NCBI GenBank assembly: GCA_021904315.1
Contig: CM038924.1
Location: 12,822,026 to 12,886,025 of the forward strand
Length of the DNA: 64,000 nucleotides
Direction: 5' to 3'
Source: Sphagnum magellanicum
Lineage: Eukaryota; Streptophyta; Sphagnopsida; Sphagnales; Sphagnaceae
A model generated the notes under the pieces. It saw only the letters and a program-made list of their open reading frames with translations. It ran no database searches and had not been told where the DNA came from. This document shows, piece after piece, positions 46,556 through 60,178 of the stretch. Within the stretch, counting starts at the first letter, position 1. Every line of letters starts with the position of its first letter. A program made the position numbers and the translations under genes.

Positions 46556-48591
46556 CTACAATTCATCACGTGCTTCTTGTTCCTTGCCTTGCCATGACAC
46601 CTGCATACTTTCTCCTCTTGCTCTGGAGATGAGCCTTGCAAGGTCATCAAATGTTTGAGAGGATTGGCTGGATTGAGGTCTGAAGACATGTTCTCGGTTT
46701 TCTAGGATCCGTTCCAGAACCACTCGTCGCGCCCGGCTTATTCGGTTGCGTGAAGAGCTTACAGTGTTTTGCAATTCCTCCAATAGCTCGATGAACGCTG
46801 CTTGCTTCCATCCGATTGCCACCATCGCCACTTGCAGCGAAAATGGATCATGCTTCCGCTCCTCCCCAAACCTGACATTTCGCACAATCGCTGCAATTTC
46901 ATTCTGCAAACATCCGAATCATGATCGTCAAGATTATTTATAATATGCTTTAAAACGTGACCTAATTTTTCATTTGTATTTGGAGGTTCCTTACGAAGCA
47001 GAACTTTCCTTGTAGATGACAAGGCACACCTCACCAAGCATAACCTTAGTCGTAGATAACGAGGCACACATTACTAAGCATAACCTTCTTGCACAATTTT
47101 CGAATTAGGTCAGGTTTTTAAGTAGGTAAATGGCAGGTCGCATAGGATATTCTGTTGTTTGATCAACGACAGAGAAGTTTTTGTAATCCTTTCATCGCTT
47201 GAACGACGACGTTTATCCGTCACGAATAATTGAGTATTATACCTCTAGACGGTCAACAGAAGCTTTGATGTTGTTGAGGTCTTGGATGGCCACATAATTT
47301 CCTCGGACTGCATCTTCGACAATGGCTGTCTTGGCTTTGATCCGCGAATAGCGACTGCAAAAGGGCCTAAGCCAGCTTCCTGAAGTATGAGTTCCCATGC
47401 ATCCAGGCTTCGTCGTCTCTGCCACCAGATGTGCCGCAACTTCTGGAGCAGCGACAACATCAGAAACCAACCCACATAGTATAACCGACGTGCAATTAGC
47501 TGCCAGTATGACATTAGAGACCTTGGTCCATCCACGCACTGCACGCAGCTTGTTGTCCAGTTTCATCTTCTTCAACTCTAGCTTCTTCTTCATGGCAACG
47601 TGGCTGTCGTATACCTTTCTGAACTGCTCGTTGAAATCATCGAGAAATGGGTCGGCAGCTTCTATAAAAGCTTTAAGCTCCTTCAGTACAGCTTCGCAAT
47701 CCACTTGTGTAGGATCATCTTCCGTAGGGCAGTGCTTAAGCGCCATCTGGATGGAAGAAGGGGACACGATCAGTCAGAAGACTAGAGCACCCCAACCATG
47801 CAATAATATAGTACCTTCGTCGTAGATAACGAGGCAGACGTTACCAAGCAGAACCTTCGTCGTTGATAACGATGCACACATTACCAAGCATAACCTTCGT
47901 CGGAGATAACGAGGCGCATATTACCAAACATAACCTTCTTGCACAATTTCAAATTAGATCAGGTTTCTTAAGTAGGTGAATGGAAGGTCCAGGGGCTATT
48001 CTGTTGTTTGAGGGCATGGGAGTCCATGACTTCTCGCAGGCAAGAAGACAGGATGAATATGGAACCCGAAAGAAAGAATCCCTGATATATATTTATATGA
48101 AGCTCTAGACTAGATATAAACTGTCTGACAAACAGCTCTCATACCTGGATGTACAGCTCGCGGTCTCGTGTCTTCTGAATATATTTCTCCAGCACTCCAC
48201 AGAAGTCCAAAGCAGTCAAACTGGTGTCGAAGTAATCTTCCACCAATTCCTTCAACTCTTCATTAGCCCACACATCGTTTTTGCAATTCAGAATCACGTC
48301 GACAACTTCCTTGTCAACTTCAATCAAGCTGGTGGTGACATCCTTGAGGGATTTGAAAGAGACTCCCTGTCCTGGCTCCTCCACCCCGGCTGCAAGGCTT
48401 GACAACGCTTTCTGGGTACGGGTCTGAAGCTTGTCATCGAACTTTTTTACATCCGGATCCGTCTTGCAAGCTGCTTCGTAATCTGCGAGGCTATCATAAA
48501 CACCACTGCCACCGCCACTAGAAGTGGGTAAGCGGGCAACTAGAGGTTGCACCACATCACCCTGACTGCTCAGGCTATTGCCGTTCCCCAT
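46556..48591 (-). CDS. UPF0496 (AT14A-like, DUF677) protein, three exons
   Basis: Exons on the minus strand: 48145-48591, 47243-47746, 46556-46903. All junctions are GT..AG and phase 0, giving 432 aa, near the family length. It starts MGNGNSL, a possible N-myristoylation signal. Family features: YEAACKTDPDVKKFDDKL (exon 1), LVEDYFDTSLTALDFCGVLE and KTRDRELYIQ (end of exon 1), LKELKAFIEAADPF and VRGWTKVSNVILAANCTSVI (exon 2; hydrophobic segments), GNYVAIQDLNNIKASVDRLE (end of exon 2), and RISRARRVVLERIL (exon 3). UPF0496 proteins are plant-specific, membrane-associated and partly linked to integrin-like AT14A; molecular function is not established. No lesions are seen. Exon 2 begins at an AUG codon, so it alone could look like a gene, but the splice acceptor and exon 1 homology show it is internal. 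Both introns contain the same minisatellite. Confidence 0.9.
46989..47170. repeat. 40-bp minisatellite in UPF0496 intron 2 plus shared flank
   Basis: Two full 40-bp units (47003-47042, 47043-47082) follow a partial one. The unit core is GTAGATAACGAGGCACAC...ACCAAGCATA. They are followed by about 85 bp (ACCTTCTTGCACAATTTT ... TATTCTGTTGTTTGA) that also follows the array in intron 1. Confidence 0.85.
47813..48010. repeat. 40-bp minisatellite in UPF0496 intron 1 plus shared flank
   Basis: Three full 40-bp units (47813, 47853, 47893) of the form ACCTTCGTCGTAGATAACGA... are followed by ACCTTCTTGCACAATTTC and a flank ending TATTCTGTTGTTTGA, homologous to the intron 2 array and flank in the same orientation. 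Confidence 0.85.
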
Positions 48592-49380
48592 TCAGCAACG
48601 CCTGCCAGTGCAGATAAAACAATTAATACTTCACAAGCTGCAACGCAAATCACAGAAGGATTCCAATGTGCTGAAGCTAAAGCGCAGCTCTATTCCAACA
48701 ACACATTTAAGCTAGGAGCTAGCTGCTTGATTCTTCTCTCCACACAAGTTAAGGTTGAGCACGAATAGCACCCAACAATACAACACTGTAGCACAATTCT
48801 GAATTGTGAGCTACATGTATATAAACTTGAATTCTAAACTGCATACACTTAACCAACCCTGATCTTTCTGTACAGGAACAGAAGGTCCAAAGTATATATT
48901 TCTCTGTATTGGGTGTAATTTTTCGAGACTCCCTGCCTCACATGATGTGTCGTCTCATGTGGTTTTGTTTGCAGTCTGAATCAAGGAATTCATTCTTTGG
49001 CCATACACAATTGATAAGAAGAAGGGATTTTGGTCCTGATTTGGGTTTTCCAAGGAAAACCAAAAAAAACAATCTCAGTGCAAGTAATGCTTTGGCTTCA
49101 AGTATAATCCTTTTTGCCATCAAATTTGCGGTTTTGTTAATCTTCCTCCATCACATCTCACACTAGGGTTGTAGTGCAAGTTGGGGGAGTCACAGATCAC
49201 ACGCCAGTGTGTAACTGAAATACCTTGTTTTTTGTTTTTTTTGTTTTGGCTTCTGTCATATGGTCATCATCTGGTTGCTTCATCAATTCATGTAGCTCTT
49301 TGGCTGTTATACGTGCTTTAAAGAGTTACTGCTCAAATAACGTCATATGTAAGAATCGCTATATGCCATCTCATTTGGTT
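48592..49380. other. upstream region of the UPF0496 gene
   Basis: This should contain promoter and 5' UTR of the minus-strand UPF0496 gene. Short frames on both strands (48547-48768, 48909-49166) are unrecognised. No clear promoter element was fixed. Confidence 0.35.
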
Positions 49381-49386
49381 GCCAAT

Positions 49387-49741
49387 TTAAAACATCCCCA
49401 GCGGTGCTCACTATGGGGCCCTGCACATTAAAGAAAGTCAAAACATGCCGGTTTGACTTAGAAAATGCTTTTGGCCCTGCACACTTTCCTGAGGCAAAGG
49501 GCTGTGCTGCCAAAGAAGAGTGTAATAAATATGATCTGACCGCTGATCCCTGTTTCTGAAAGCTCACTCGTAATGATGGGCCTAGGTGTTTTGCTATTAG
49601 TAGTCTCCCACCCATTTTTGAGAAATGTCCAGAACTAAAAGTTTTGTAAATCTAGAAAACCGTCCTCAAACCCACACCAAAGGTTCTATGAAATAAAACT
49701 AAAACTAAAAACCTTTCAAAATCAAGAACCAGACAACACTG
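49387..49741. repeat. dispersed-repeat segment with a hAT-type right terminus
   Basis: The left edge carries CATCCCCAGCGGTGCTC, also present at 36991. The right edge (49712-49741) reads CCTTTCAAAATCAAGAACC then AGACAACACTG, matching 60690-60719 and the right terminal repeat of the 61-kb hAT element. No left partner terminus or 8-bp duplication was found. Confidence 0.5.
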
Positions 49742-50403
49742 GTTATAACTCATAATCACGTAATAGAAACAAAGACTCAACTATTGACACAACCCATGAA
49801 TCATACTTGTCTAAACGCTGTCAAATAGAATGGAAATAAAACGCAAAGTCACAGAATAATCATAAAGAACAACTATGTTTTAGCCACAAGGGAAAGCCTT
49901 TACTCCTTCCAGAAGGAGGCCAAAGAAGCTCCATCCCCTTATTCAAAATGCTAATGCTATCAATGTCCACATTAGCACACAAATCCAAACCTTTATTAAT
50001 TTGGTTGGGTGGTAGCCTTGACCTCCTAAAGACACTGCAACTCCACCTTGGAGATCCTACTTCGAAGGCTATATTAGTACTCTTTGTGACTCTACCAATT
50101 ATTGGTAAGTCTCTTTAATTCATGTAGCTAGGTAAAACAACCTCTAATTGAAAAAGTTACTAGTTAATAGGAAATTGCCTTTACCATTTCGGACTTACCC
50201 TATTTATGCCATAACCTATTGGTATACATAGGAAATTAACACTTATTTCACTGTGAAATTTTTTGGAGGTAGGTAAAAGCGAAGTACATGGAAGAATGAT
50301 AATATTACTTAAATCATGTATTCCAAATTTTGTCATGCAGTCAGCTTACAGTGGATTTGTTTAAGTCATGGTTACCAATTAGTTTTTGGTTTACATTAAT
50401 AAA

Positions 50404-50614
50404 GATGCTTTCACACTTGGTGTTAGGTACTCTAGTGTTGAGTCCCTTAACACCATACTCGTCATTTAAGACTTAAACTTATTTATTGTGAAGATTTTAT
50501 GTAAAACTAACTTTCATTTAACATTAAGCTGTTGCCCATTTAACATTGGGTGCCACCTAGGATGGCACCTAGATTTTCATTTAACATTGATTTAACATCA
50601 AGTGTGAATGCACC
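50404..50614. mobile_element. 211-bp MITE-like element with about 22-bp terminal inverted repeats
   Basis: The left end GATGCTTTCACACTTGGTGT and the reverse complement of the right end GGTGCATTCACACTTGATGT match at 17 of 20 positions. The interior is short, AT-rich and non-coding, with further TTAACATT palindromic words. A target-site duplication could not be fixed, so the superfamily is open. Confidence 0.6.
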
Positions 50615-53600
50615 ATTATCATTGAGCAATACTATTACTTTATAGCTTTCAAACTTCTTTCATTTATGCTAACATGTTCTATTATACAGGAATGCCTTAA
50701 AATTTGTCAAATAGTTTCTAATTAAATTTGCAAAACTTTCCCCCACAAATTTCCCTATTGTCATGTGCTCATAACTTGCAAGAAGGGAAAAAAATTACTT
50801 TGGCAACACTAGATGCAAAAGTGAATTTTTTCACTGCCATTGTGCAATGGCTTTATGAATATTATACAATTCTGATATATTATATTGCACGGTTTGTATT
50901 TTTATTTACATAGGGTAAATATAGTGTGCAAATGGTAAATACTTATCCTGACCTGAACTTGTGATAAAGTGGTGAATTGGATAAATGTTCTTCATTTACC
51001 TTTAACTTTACTCAAATTGTTATTTTTGAAAAGGTAACCATTTACCTTTATCTGGATTGGAATCTTTTGGAAGCCTTTACATTTTCACATGGCTATTATA
51101 CACTTTTGAAATATTGAATTACCAAATATCACACAACTTACGTATCAAAATCCATATACCTCCTGAACACTAGTTGACACTAATTGAATATAAAGTCAAT
51201 CTTAAATGACCAATGGTTGCACTAGCTCTCCACTTGTGTCCATGCAACTTTTCTTTAACATATTTCCACTAGTCCACTTTAAGGGGGAATTGAAGCAATT
51301 TATTACTTTTGCAAATTTCAACTCTTGAAGCCTTCATTAGCCTAAAGATTCAATGTTGCGATCTTGCCCATTAGCCACATATAGCACCACCTTTTGATTC
51401 TTTTCCATCCTAAATTTCACATTCACATCTCTCTTGAGTTTCACTTTTTGCACTCCATTTTGATGCACCTCATTTCACTTCATTTTGATAGGTGCAATTC
51501 CTTTCATGGAGTTCAACATCCTGTGTTCATTTTCCAGTAGTTTTCTTTGTCTGTGTTTGATGCTTACTAAAAGGCCAACACTTGTGCAATGTTTGAATTG
51601 GTGCAAGTTCATGAATTATACCACAAATTGTTAAAGGTTGTGGAAAGTATTAGACTATAAACAATGTAAGGAGATTTGTGGAACTAATTAGGAAATTTTG
51701 ATCATATGACTAATTGATTACTTCGACATCAAGGTGTTGTTTGATTTGTTATCAAAAACATCATATTCAATAACACATTACTTGCAATTTTATGATAGTG
51801 TATAATATGATAAATTGCAAGGTCATAAATAAGGTCTATTTTTCAAATTTATGAAGTCACTTCAATGGTGAGGGATTTGAAAGGACTATAGAATTCTTCT
51901 AAGATTCCTGCTGTAGCTAGCAATAGCACCTAGCTCTAAATTTGGTGAGTTTTTTTTTTCCAAAATATATAAGAAAAAAACCTCTAAAACAACATTCTTT
52001 CATGTTCTTTTTGCTACTTTGAAAACAAATTTGTCACCAAAAGAAAGCCTTGGTCATCAGTGCTATGGTTGCAAGGTTGTGTCAAACATTAAACAATAAT
52101 CAAAATGAGAAAGTTTTCTTGAACTAATTGGGAAACCTCTTAGGATTTCCAATCCTGAGAATGCTCAAAATAATTTTGACATTGTTCAATGGTGTTTAAA
52201 TGAACAAAATATGTTTGAATGTCTAATCACATTGATCTTCCATATGACTAACTTAAACAAAGGCATTCAATTTATACTTTGTATAGTGATCAAATTGTGG
52301 TGTTCAATGAAAAATAAATTGTCATTGTATTCAATTTGACTACTATTAACCACGCAAGCATCACATGGTTTTCATTTATAAATGTGAACATCATGATATA
52401 ATTAAAATTGTAGTATTAGAAATCCATGATAAGTGTATTAAATTGAGGTCATAAATACATTAAATCTAAGAAATACTAGAGGGAGAGACAAATAGTAGAA
52501 ATAAGCATTCAAATAAATATAATTTCCAATTTTGCTGATTGATTTATTAAAGAGTATTGATAATATTGACAATCAGCCAAGAATTAAAGGCATTTCTTAT
52601 ATTATCCTCCTTATCGACTTTTGGAGGAAACCAAGAGGCAAAGTTCTCAAAATTACGGGTCCCAAGTTGAAAGAAAATCCACAATATGCATTTTCTAGAG
52701 GGATAGACAAGATAAAAGGTCATCAAGATTATTGTTGTCGATGGCATAAATATTTCCTAACATCATCTAACAAATTAAAATTGAATATTGTAAATTAATG
52801 AGGATCAATAAGATCAATAATTGATTTCATTATTTTTTACACCTTTTGGGGCCAAATGAGGTTTTATGTTGCAAAGCTTCACATGCTATTTACAATATGT
52901 AACTAACAAAATAGTGAAACATATATGTTCACACAAAGGTTGAAAAGCACTGTCCATCATACTACTACCATAAGCCAATTATGGCTTCACTTACAAGTGT
53001 CATTTTTTTGGGTCAAGAAACCCCTTCAAATAGATAAGATACCCATAAGTCCATAGTTTTAAAAAATTTACAACTAATGCAAAATATGATACAAAATTTC
53101 CAAAATCACCAACATTAATTCATGAAAGTTACATCTTTATACATATTTTATGCTGATTAGGACCAACAAGGAAATAACAAATCATTTAATAAGTTTTATG
53201 TCAACCCTAAATCCTCATATTGCACCTATTTGGAAGTGAGCTATACTACTTGTTAGATTCAAAATCATAGGTGTACTAGTTTTCAATTGTTAAGAATGAT
53301 GATCACTAAGGAAAATTGTATCAAAATTTAATGCATGACATAAAAATAGATTGAGAATAGATTGCATGGCTCCTTTGGGGACACCATTGAGTAATGCAAG
53401 GCATTGGTTAACTTACTGGTTAACTATGACCACTATACAAATTTCAATTAATTTGCCTTGAAAGCATCTGCCCATGAATTTTGCTTGAAGTCTATTATGT
53501 AAGTCTTGGAGTTTATGTAAAAGCCATGTCCACTTTATCAAACAATGTTCCCTAGCTTATTTCAAAAGAAGGAACCATTTGTGTGCATGGAAGCAAGTTA

Positions 53601-56600
53601 TGAATATAATACCACTAGATCTTGATGTTTTGTAAGAGAGGAGGTGGTGGGAGGACACTTGACCATTGTAGGGCCATTGCAAAGCATAATCCCAATATCA
53701 TTGCTTAGTTTTTACATGAAGTAGGTAGGGGGGGGCCCAAGGACCATAAGTGGTAATCAAAAGTTACATATAGTCCAATATAGTTCTTGATGGAGCCAAG
53801 AACACACATAACACTCCAATAAATAAGTTCAAATGTACAACAAGAAATGGCACAAAACATAACGATCAATGACAAATAATAAAAATAGATGGCAAAGATA
53901 AATGGCATATCCAAGTTCATGTCAACATGATATATTGGCAAATATAAGTGAGACTTAGTATGATTCTAGAAGTGATGATGATAGTTACTATCATATAATT
54001 AAATGGCAATTTGGCAATTAAATTTTAATTAATCTGTTGAGGTGAATATGTAACTATAATAACATAAATTAAAATTTGAACTGAAAATTTTATTATGTAA
54101 TGAACTTTTTAAAATAACCATATTCATAAATGCTCGAACATTCAAACCAAAACTAAAACAATGGATTGTCACGACTTATGTCTTGGGACTAGAACAAGAA
54201 TAAGACAATGGAAATGGGTCGAGAATAAGCTCAAGGCATGGCATGAGCAAAGTAAACACACTTAAAAAACAATGGGAGTGTGTGACTCAAAAGGAGAGTC
54301 GTGAAAGGAGGCATTCCAAGATGGAGATAACATATATTTTCACTTTGGGAGTTGATAGTTCAAAGAGTTTCAATCATTTGGAATGATGTTTGAAAAAGTA
54401 AACCATATTCAAGATGAGTGAATATGTTGAAGGATATATGGCATGGACAACATTTCATAACCCATTGCAATGTAGGTATTAAACATATATTTATATGTTT
54501 ATGGTCAAAAAAATTTAAAATTTAGTTTAAGTTGTTCATGGGCATTCATTTTTCATTATTCATCCATAATTGCTACTTAAGAAGGTGCCCAAAAAGGTTC
54601 TTTAGATAACGGGCCATATGGAACCATTTATGAAAATTTTCTTGAAGAAAATTAGTAGATGTTATTTTTAGCTTTAATATACATTCAACATCTAAGGTAC
54701 AACCTTGTGCTTTAACCTTATTTGATGCACTTTTAAATTTGTCAACTTGTGATATCAATGATAAAAAAAATTTCAAAGCTTGATGTTGGAACATAACATA
54801 AATATCAAGGTGCATTTTTTAGTTCCCAACAATAAAGAAGGCATGGGAACTCCAAGATGAAACTAAGATTCAAGCTCTTAGTTGAATTCATGGATCAGGT
54901 GTCAAATTATATAAACGAAACATGAGGACAATTATTTCATTTTGGAACCAAAATGATGCACAGATGAATTATGAGCAATTCAAATTCACAAGACACACTG
55001 TAATTCTAAATTGGGTGCTGGCATCACTTTTTTCATTATAATATAGTTTACAACTCCCCATGGGGGCCAAATTTGAATGATCATTTTTCTAAAGTTTTTC
55101 CTTGTTGTTGTGAACCTTTTAGTTTTTAAGCAATTTACCAAACTCTTAACCAAAGGTGATTTGACTCCTTCAAATCATCATTTAAATGGTCTAGAATCAC
55201 TTTGGTAGTTTGATCCTCAACCTTTCAAATGACCATAACTATTGGTAAATATCCTTATTTTGGGAATGTGACCCCAATTTATTGAAGCATTTTTCACTTG
55301 ACCTTTTCAAAGATAAAATAGATGCATTTTGGATAAGGTTTGCTCCTAAACTTGTTCCAAAAATTCAAACATCTCGGAATTCTTAACCTTCAAAGTGAGA
55401 ATTCCATTCTCAATGTTGCCACTTCTTTTTTCGGAGTTTCCCACATTTGTGCAAATGCATTTCAATCAATGGATACCTTGGCCACACTCCTGACCCTTTT
55501 ACCTTGTTTTGCACAAGCTTTTGGATGTAAGGCCAAAGTTAAAGTCATAACATTGTTATTTTATTTCATGTTTCCAACCCTTCCATGCTTTGAGTAACAT
55601 TGTTTTGAACTATTTTTCTTGCATATTTTGGGACCTCGTTTTCAATTATTTTGTTGTGTGGTTTGATTTGGGTTTAGGGGTGTTTTTGTTATAAGTGTTC
55701 TAATTTTTGTGCACATTGAAAATCATTTGGTTGTTGTAGTTTTCATGCCCATCACATCATTTTTCGATTTGCATTTTTTTCAATAAAGTTTTTTTTAATA
55801 TATTTATAAATGTTCAAATATTTTTGACACATATTTTTAAAAGGAATCCTTATTAGTCAATTGGGGGGGAGATTTTTCTTTGAACTTTAAAAATAAATGA
55901 ATAAAAATGTAGGTGCAATTTATTGGTTGTTGGATATTTCATAATAAGGTTAATGTAAGGCACAATCATGAAAAAGGTACCCCCCAGGAATCAAAGGCGT
56001 ACATAGGATGTTTTTCATTATCTACCAATGATAAAATTTACACAAAACAAATTTAATTGAAAATCCAACAATTCAAAGTAAAATAATTTGCATTGTGGTG
56101 GTGATTTTTTCATATGTGTACATTGACATGCATCAATATTTTTGTTTAAATCCAAAAATGCAAAAAATGATTAAATAAATTTCTATAAACACAACTAGAT
56201 ATGTCTTTTTAAGACATTATTTCCTACACATGACATGCACCTATGATTATAATTTCCAAGGCCAATGAATACAAATAATCAAATAAAATGGCTAAAAAAT
56301 TTTTTTTTTCCCTTATAGCCCCATAAAAAGAATTTTGTGACTTTCAAAAAAATTTATATGGTCTGTAATTTAATCAAATGCATCCAACAAATATTGCTAA
56401 ACATAAATGTAAGCATTGTTTATTTATAAATAAAAGTTGAAATCAATTGTAACTTTTAATATCAATCGGTTTTTTTTTCAATTTTTTGATGGAACTAGGG
56501 TGGCCAGCATCCCTAGGCAAATTTTGACTTAATTAATGACATTATTTCAAAGAACTCTTGAAATTGTATCCTATAGACATAAATGTGACAACACCTTCCA

Positions 56601-58393
56601 CCAAAAAGTAATATTATGTCACATTTAGGCCACCAAAAAACAATTAACAAAATTTATGATAAAATAATCCATTTTCAGAAAACTTTGACACATTTTGATG
56701 ATTTTTCACCAAAAATCCCACTACTCAATACATTCCTTTTGATTCCATATAAAAAGCATTGCACTTAAAACATTAACAATGTTATTTGAAGGACTCAAAA
56801 ATAATATAATATCCAATATATTTTTAGATATTTTTATTTGTGTAATACGACATTATTTTAATTGTATGCACATTAACAATACATTATGATTGTAAATGCA
56901 ATGAATATTTTAAAAACCCAAAATTATTTTATGTAGTCCTTGACCCATTAAATCGTCCTTTTTGGTATGCTTATCATGATTGTGCCCTCTAGGGCATGCA
57001 TTAATCTTCAATAATAAAAATAAAATAAAAAATATAACATATACATTAAGATTGTAAATATTGATTGTTAGTAGGTTCATTCAATTAATAGGTCAAAAAA
57101 TTAAAAAATTAAAAAAAATTATTGTTACAAACACTACAATTCAAGAAATTACAAATGATTTTTATATGTCATTGAAGTTCCTTCCTATATCTCCATCCAT
57201 CCCCAAAGAGTGACTAGTAAAGCATAACATTCTTCAAGCACTTACTAGTGATCCCCTCAATGAAAGCCCAAATTGACCATAATAACTATAGAAGTGCACA
57301 AACTTTAATTAGCATTTGTGTTGTGAGGTAGGTATAGCCTACCACTTCACTTTTTGGCTTTGAAATTTGCAAAACAAATAAAATGACTTTTTGTTACAAA
57401 TCAATTTACTCCATCTCTCACATGAACTGTCAAGGGTGGAAATCTTGATTGTGGCAAGTGCAAGCATCACTTACTTTCTAGAAAATAGATCATATGTTCA
57501 TGACTTTTATTTCATTTTATTTTTGTTTGTTTTGAATGAAATGAAATGATTGATGATTCAAAATATCAAATATGTATGTTGTTTGTTTAATATTCATTAT
57601 AATTTTATCCATCAAGGGAGCATATAGTTGTAAATTTCTTTTCATTGCATCTTCAAAAAATGAGTGCATCATGTGTTCTTTTCTTTTTATCAAATACTAA
57701 AACTAAGAATTTAAATAAATATAGAGTATTAGAATTCAATTCAAATAACAATTATATTTGAATTTTTTTATGATGATATATGTGCATATTAAGAAATTAG
57801 GTAGTAATAGGGTGGGAAAAAAAATTTCCTAATCCAATACCTCCCAAAGAATACCCAGTTTGAAGTAGATAATGTATAACACCATCACTTAGTGTACCCC
57901 CCCCAACCTCAATGCACGGACAAATGAGGTCTAAATTTAAAAAATTGACATGACATTGGAAAGGAATTTGATAAGAGATACACAAAAAAAAATGTTATCA
58001 TGTAACATTTCTTCCAAATTGTGTCATTTCTATGAAGGGCCCATGGAGAGCTACAAAATACATTATGCATGGGAGTATTTCCTCCTACAAGATCCAGTTC
58101 ATGATGAGCTTGTAAGAGAATGTGATATGCCTTGAATTCACTTATGGCCCAAACTGCACCATATGTCATCTTTACTTTTTTTTGAGCAACTGAGGTGCTC
58201 AAAGAGATGTTTGTGAACACATCGATGTGTCTTAACATTCAAAGTTCTCTTTGCTTGGACCCAATTTCAAGGGCCTAAGGAGCACAACCCACATTTCAAA
58301 AAACTTCTTTGCCATTTGAACTGAGGATTCCCATCTATACCCCTCAACAAGCTTGGGATCATCATTAAGAAATTACTTGCAAGGGTTTAGGGG

Positions 58394-58418
58394 GTGTGTG
58401 TGTGTGTGTGTGTGTGTG
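58394..58418. repeat. (GT)n microsatellite
   Basis: An uninterrupted run of about 12 GT dinucleotides. It creates the CVCVCVCV stretch in a chance frame at 58353-58616. Confidence 0.95.
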
Positions 58419-59474
58419 CACTCATTTACAATTCTGTGGGCACTGGCCCACTGGGGTCCCCAAATCATCAATTATTGGCAGTGTGGGGGACTACTTCCAC
58501 TAGTATTGCACCTTGTGCCTCATTCTTATTTAATTTGTTACCTTGACATCTCACTAATTAAACCTTCCAACAAGAGCACCATATGTTATATAGTCGGGCA
58601 AGGAACACATGTTTAATACTACGGTAGAAGTCAATTCCTTTTATTACTGTACATAGTACATATCTTGATGGACATATTGTATCAAATCTATTTGTTTAGG
58701 AAGGTTATTTGTTTGTTTCTTTTTCACATTGAGATCCTCCAAATTCCAAACCATGATCCCTCACTTGCCTCTCTCTTGGTATCATGAAAGGGCTTTAAGG
58801 AATGCCCTTATGAGTATGGGTGTGTGGAGGTAGTTGGGTCTGGCCTTACTCTTGGAGGAAAGCCATTTTGAGTAGGGGTGCACAGATGTGGTTTGGTGAT
58901 GTTTAAACTTATGGTGCAAGAGTTACTGAATATTGAACATTTTTCATTGAAAGTTCAATAAAATCAAAACAAAACTGTTTAGGGAAATTGGGACAACTTC
59001 TTGGTAAAGCTAGAAAGTGCTCAATGAGTGGGATTTCTTGAAGGTAATTTCTTAATTTTTATACCTAAGGTGAGGGACATATTGAATTTTGAGTAATATT
59101 TTTCATGGGACATTTATATATTCATTTATTCTTCACAATTGGGCTCTATCATCAGAGTCCTATTCACACTTGGGCCAACAGCAGAAGTGACACTAGTAGA
59201 CGGTTATTTTCCAGTCCAAAATATTTCATATCTTATAAAACATACTTTTTTAATAATGTTATTTAATTCTCTTGTGACATACTTAAAAAACATGAGAAAA
59301 ACATGAATAGAAAACATTGGTTAAGTAACCACTCTTCCTTTACATAGGGTTTTGGGGATAAATGAAATAGATTTATAACAGAAGTTGTTGGAATACAATA
59401 ATGGATACAAATTGCTTTTATGAAATCCAAAGCCTTTACCAAAGGCATAAAAAGTACTTTAAAAACATTTCCTT

Positions 59475-59777
59475 TGTCGGCCTTGAGGGCAAGGATATTG
59501 TGTTTAGATTCATTATAGAGTATAGTAGCTTAATGGATTTTGACCCCTAAGTAGTAGGTCTATTTTTATATGAGGATTTTTGAAAGATGATATTTTGGCT
59601 TGTCTTCAGACTTGAGATTAGTTATAGAGTTATGATATCTTGAAGGATTTTGGTTTCTTTTAGAGGATTTTTTTGAAAATTATATTTTTTTGCATGGTGA
59701 AATTCATAATTCTTCTTTTGCCTTAAGATACTTTGTAATGTAAATGGCAAGGCCACAGTGTGACACACCCCCTTGTT
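59475..59777. repeat. about 300-bp direct repeat, copy 1
   Basis: Begins TGTCGGCCTTG and ends at GTGTGACACACCCCCTTGTT. It aligns along its whole length with 60179-60508 in the same orientation (shared runs include GATATTGTGTTTAGATTCAT and TTTTTATATGAGGATTTTTG). The pair encloses about 400 bp. Confidence 0.85.
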
Positions 59778-60178
59778 ATTCCACGTACCTTGTGACCCAT
59801 AACCACCTTCATTTCATTTCATAAAAGGTCCCAATGAAACATGTGCAAAAGTGAAGAAAGAGGAGATATGAACTTGAGGTACTTTTAGATTTTGTGGCTG
59901 GATTTTGTGTGGTGTACTGAAAGTATGTCAGAGAAAGAGGTTTAAATGTAGTGTGTGATGGGGAAGGTCTATTACCCCCGGGGCCCCTCAGTAGGTTCTC
60001 AGGTACCCACTTGGGCGGTTTCAGGGTACATGAGGCAGGCATGATTTCTGACAATTGTGGCAGCCCAAGTAAAGCTGTAGTTTGAATGTGTGTCAGGGAA
60101 TCCTTGTTCCCCGAGGTCCACAGTCCAGTCCACACTTACTAGTTAAGTAGGTTCTTGGGAACACTGAGAGTTGCAATT

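Larger units (their letters stand above)
49750..59470. other. long AT-rich spacer, almost no recognised features
   Basis: Nearly 10 kb with only short, unconvincing frames (for example minus 57797-58238 and plus 52532-52798). An inverted-repeat element (50404-50614) and a GT microsatellite (58394-58418) are listed separately. Homopolymer tracts and AT-rich words are frequent. Confidence 0.45.

Noticed and set aside
58353..58616. 87-codon frame with CVCVCVCV
   Set aside because: Created by a GT microsatellite.
58775..58795. TGGTATCATGAAAG as a second tRNA-Met primer site
   Set aside because: Only eight bases match and no LTR or coding region accompanies it.
59809..60135. 108-codon minus frame between the 300-bp direct repeats
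   Set aside because: No recognisable domain and no supporting splice or codon evidence.
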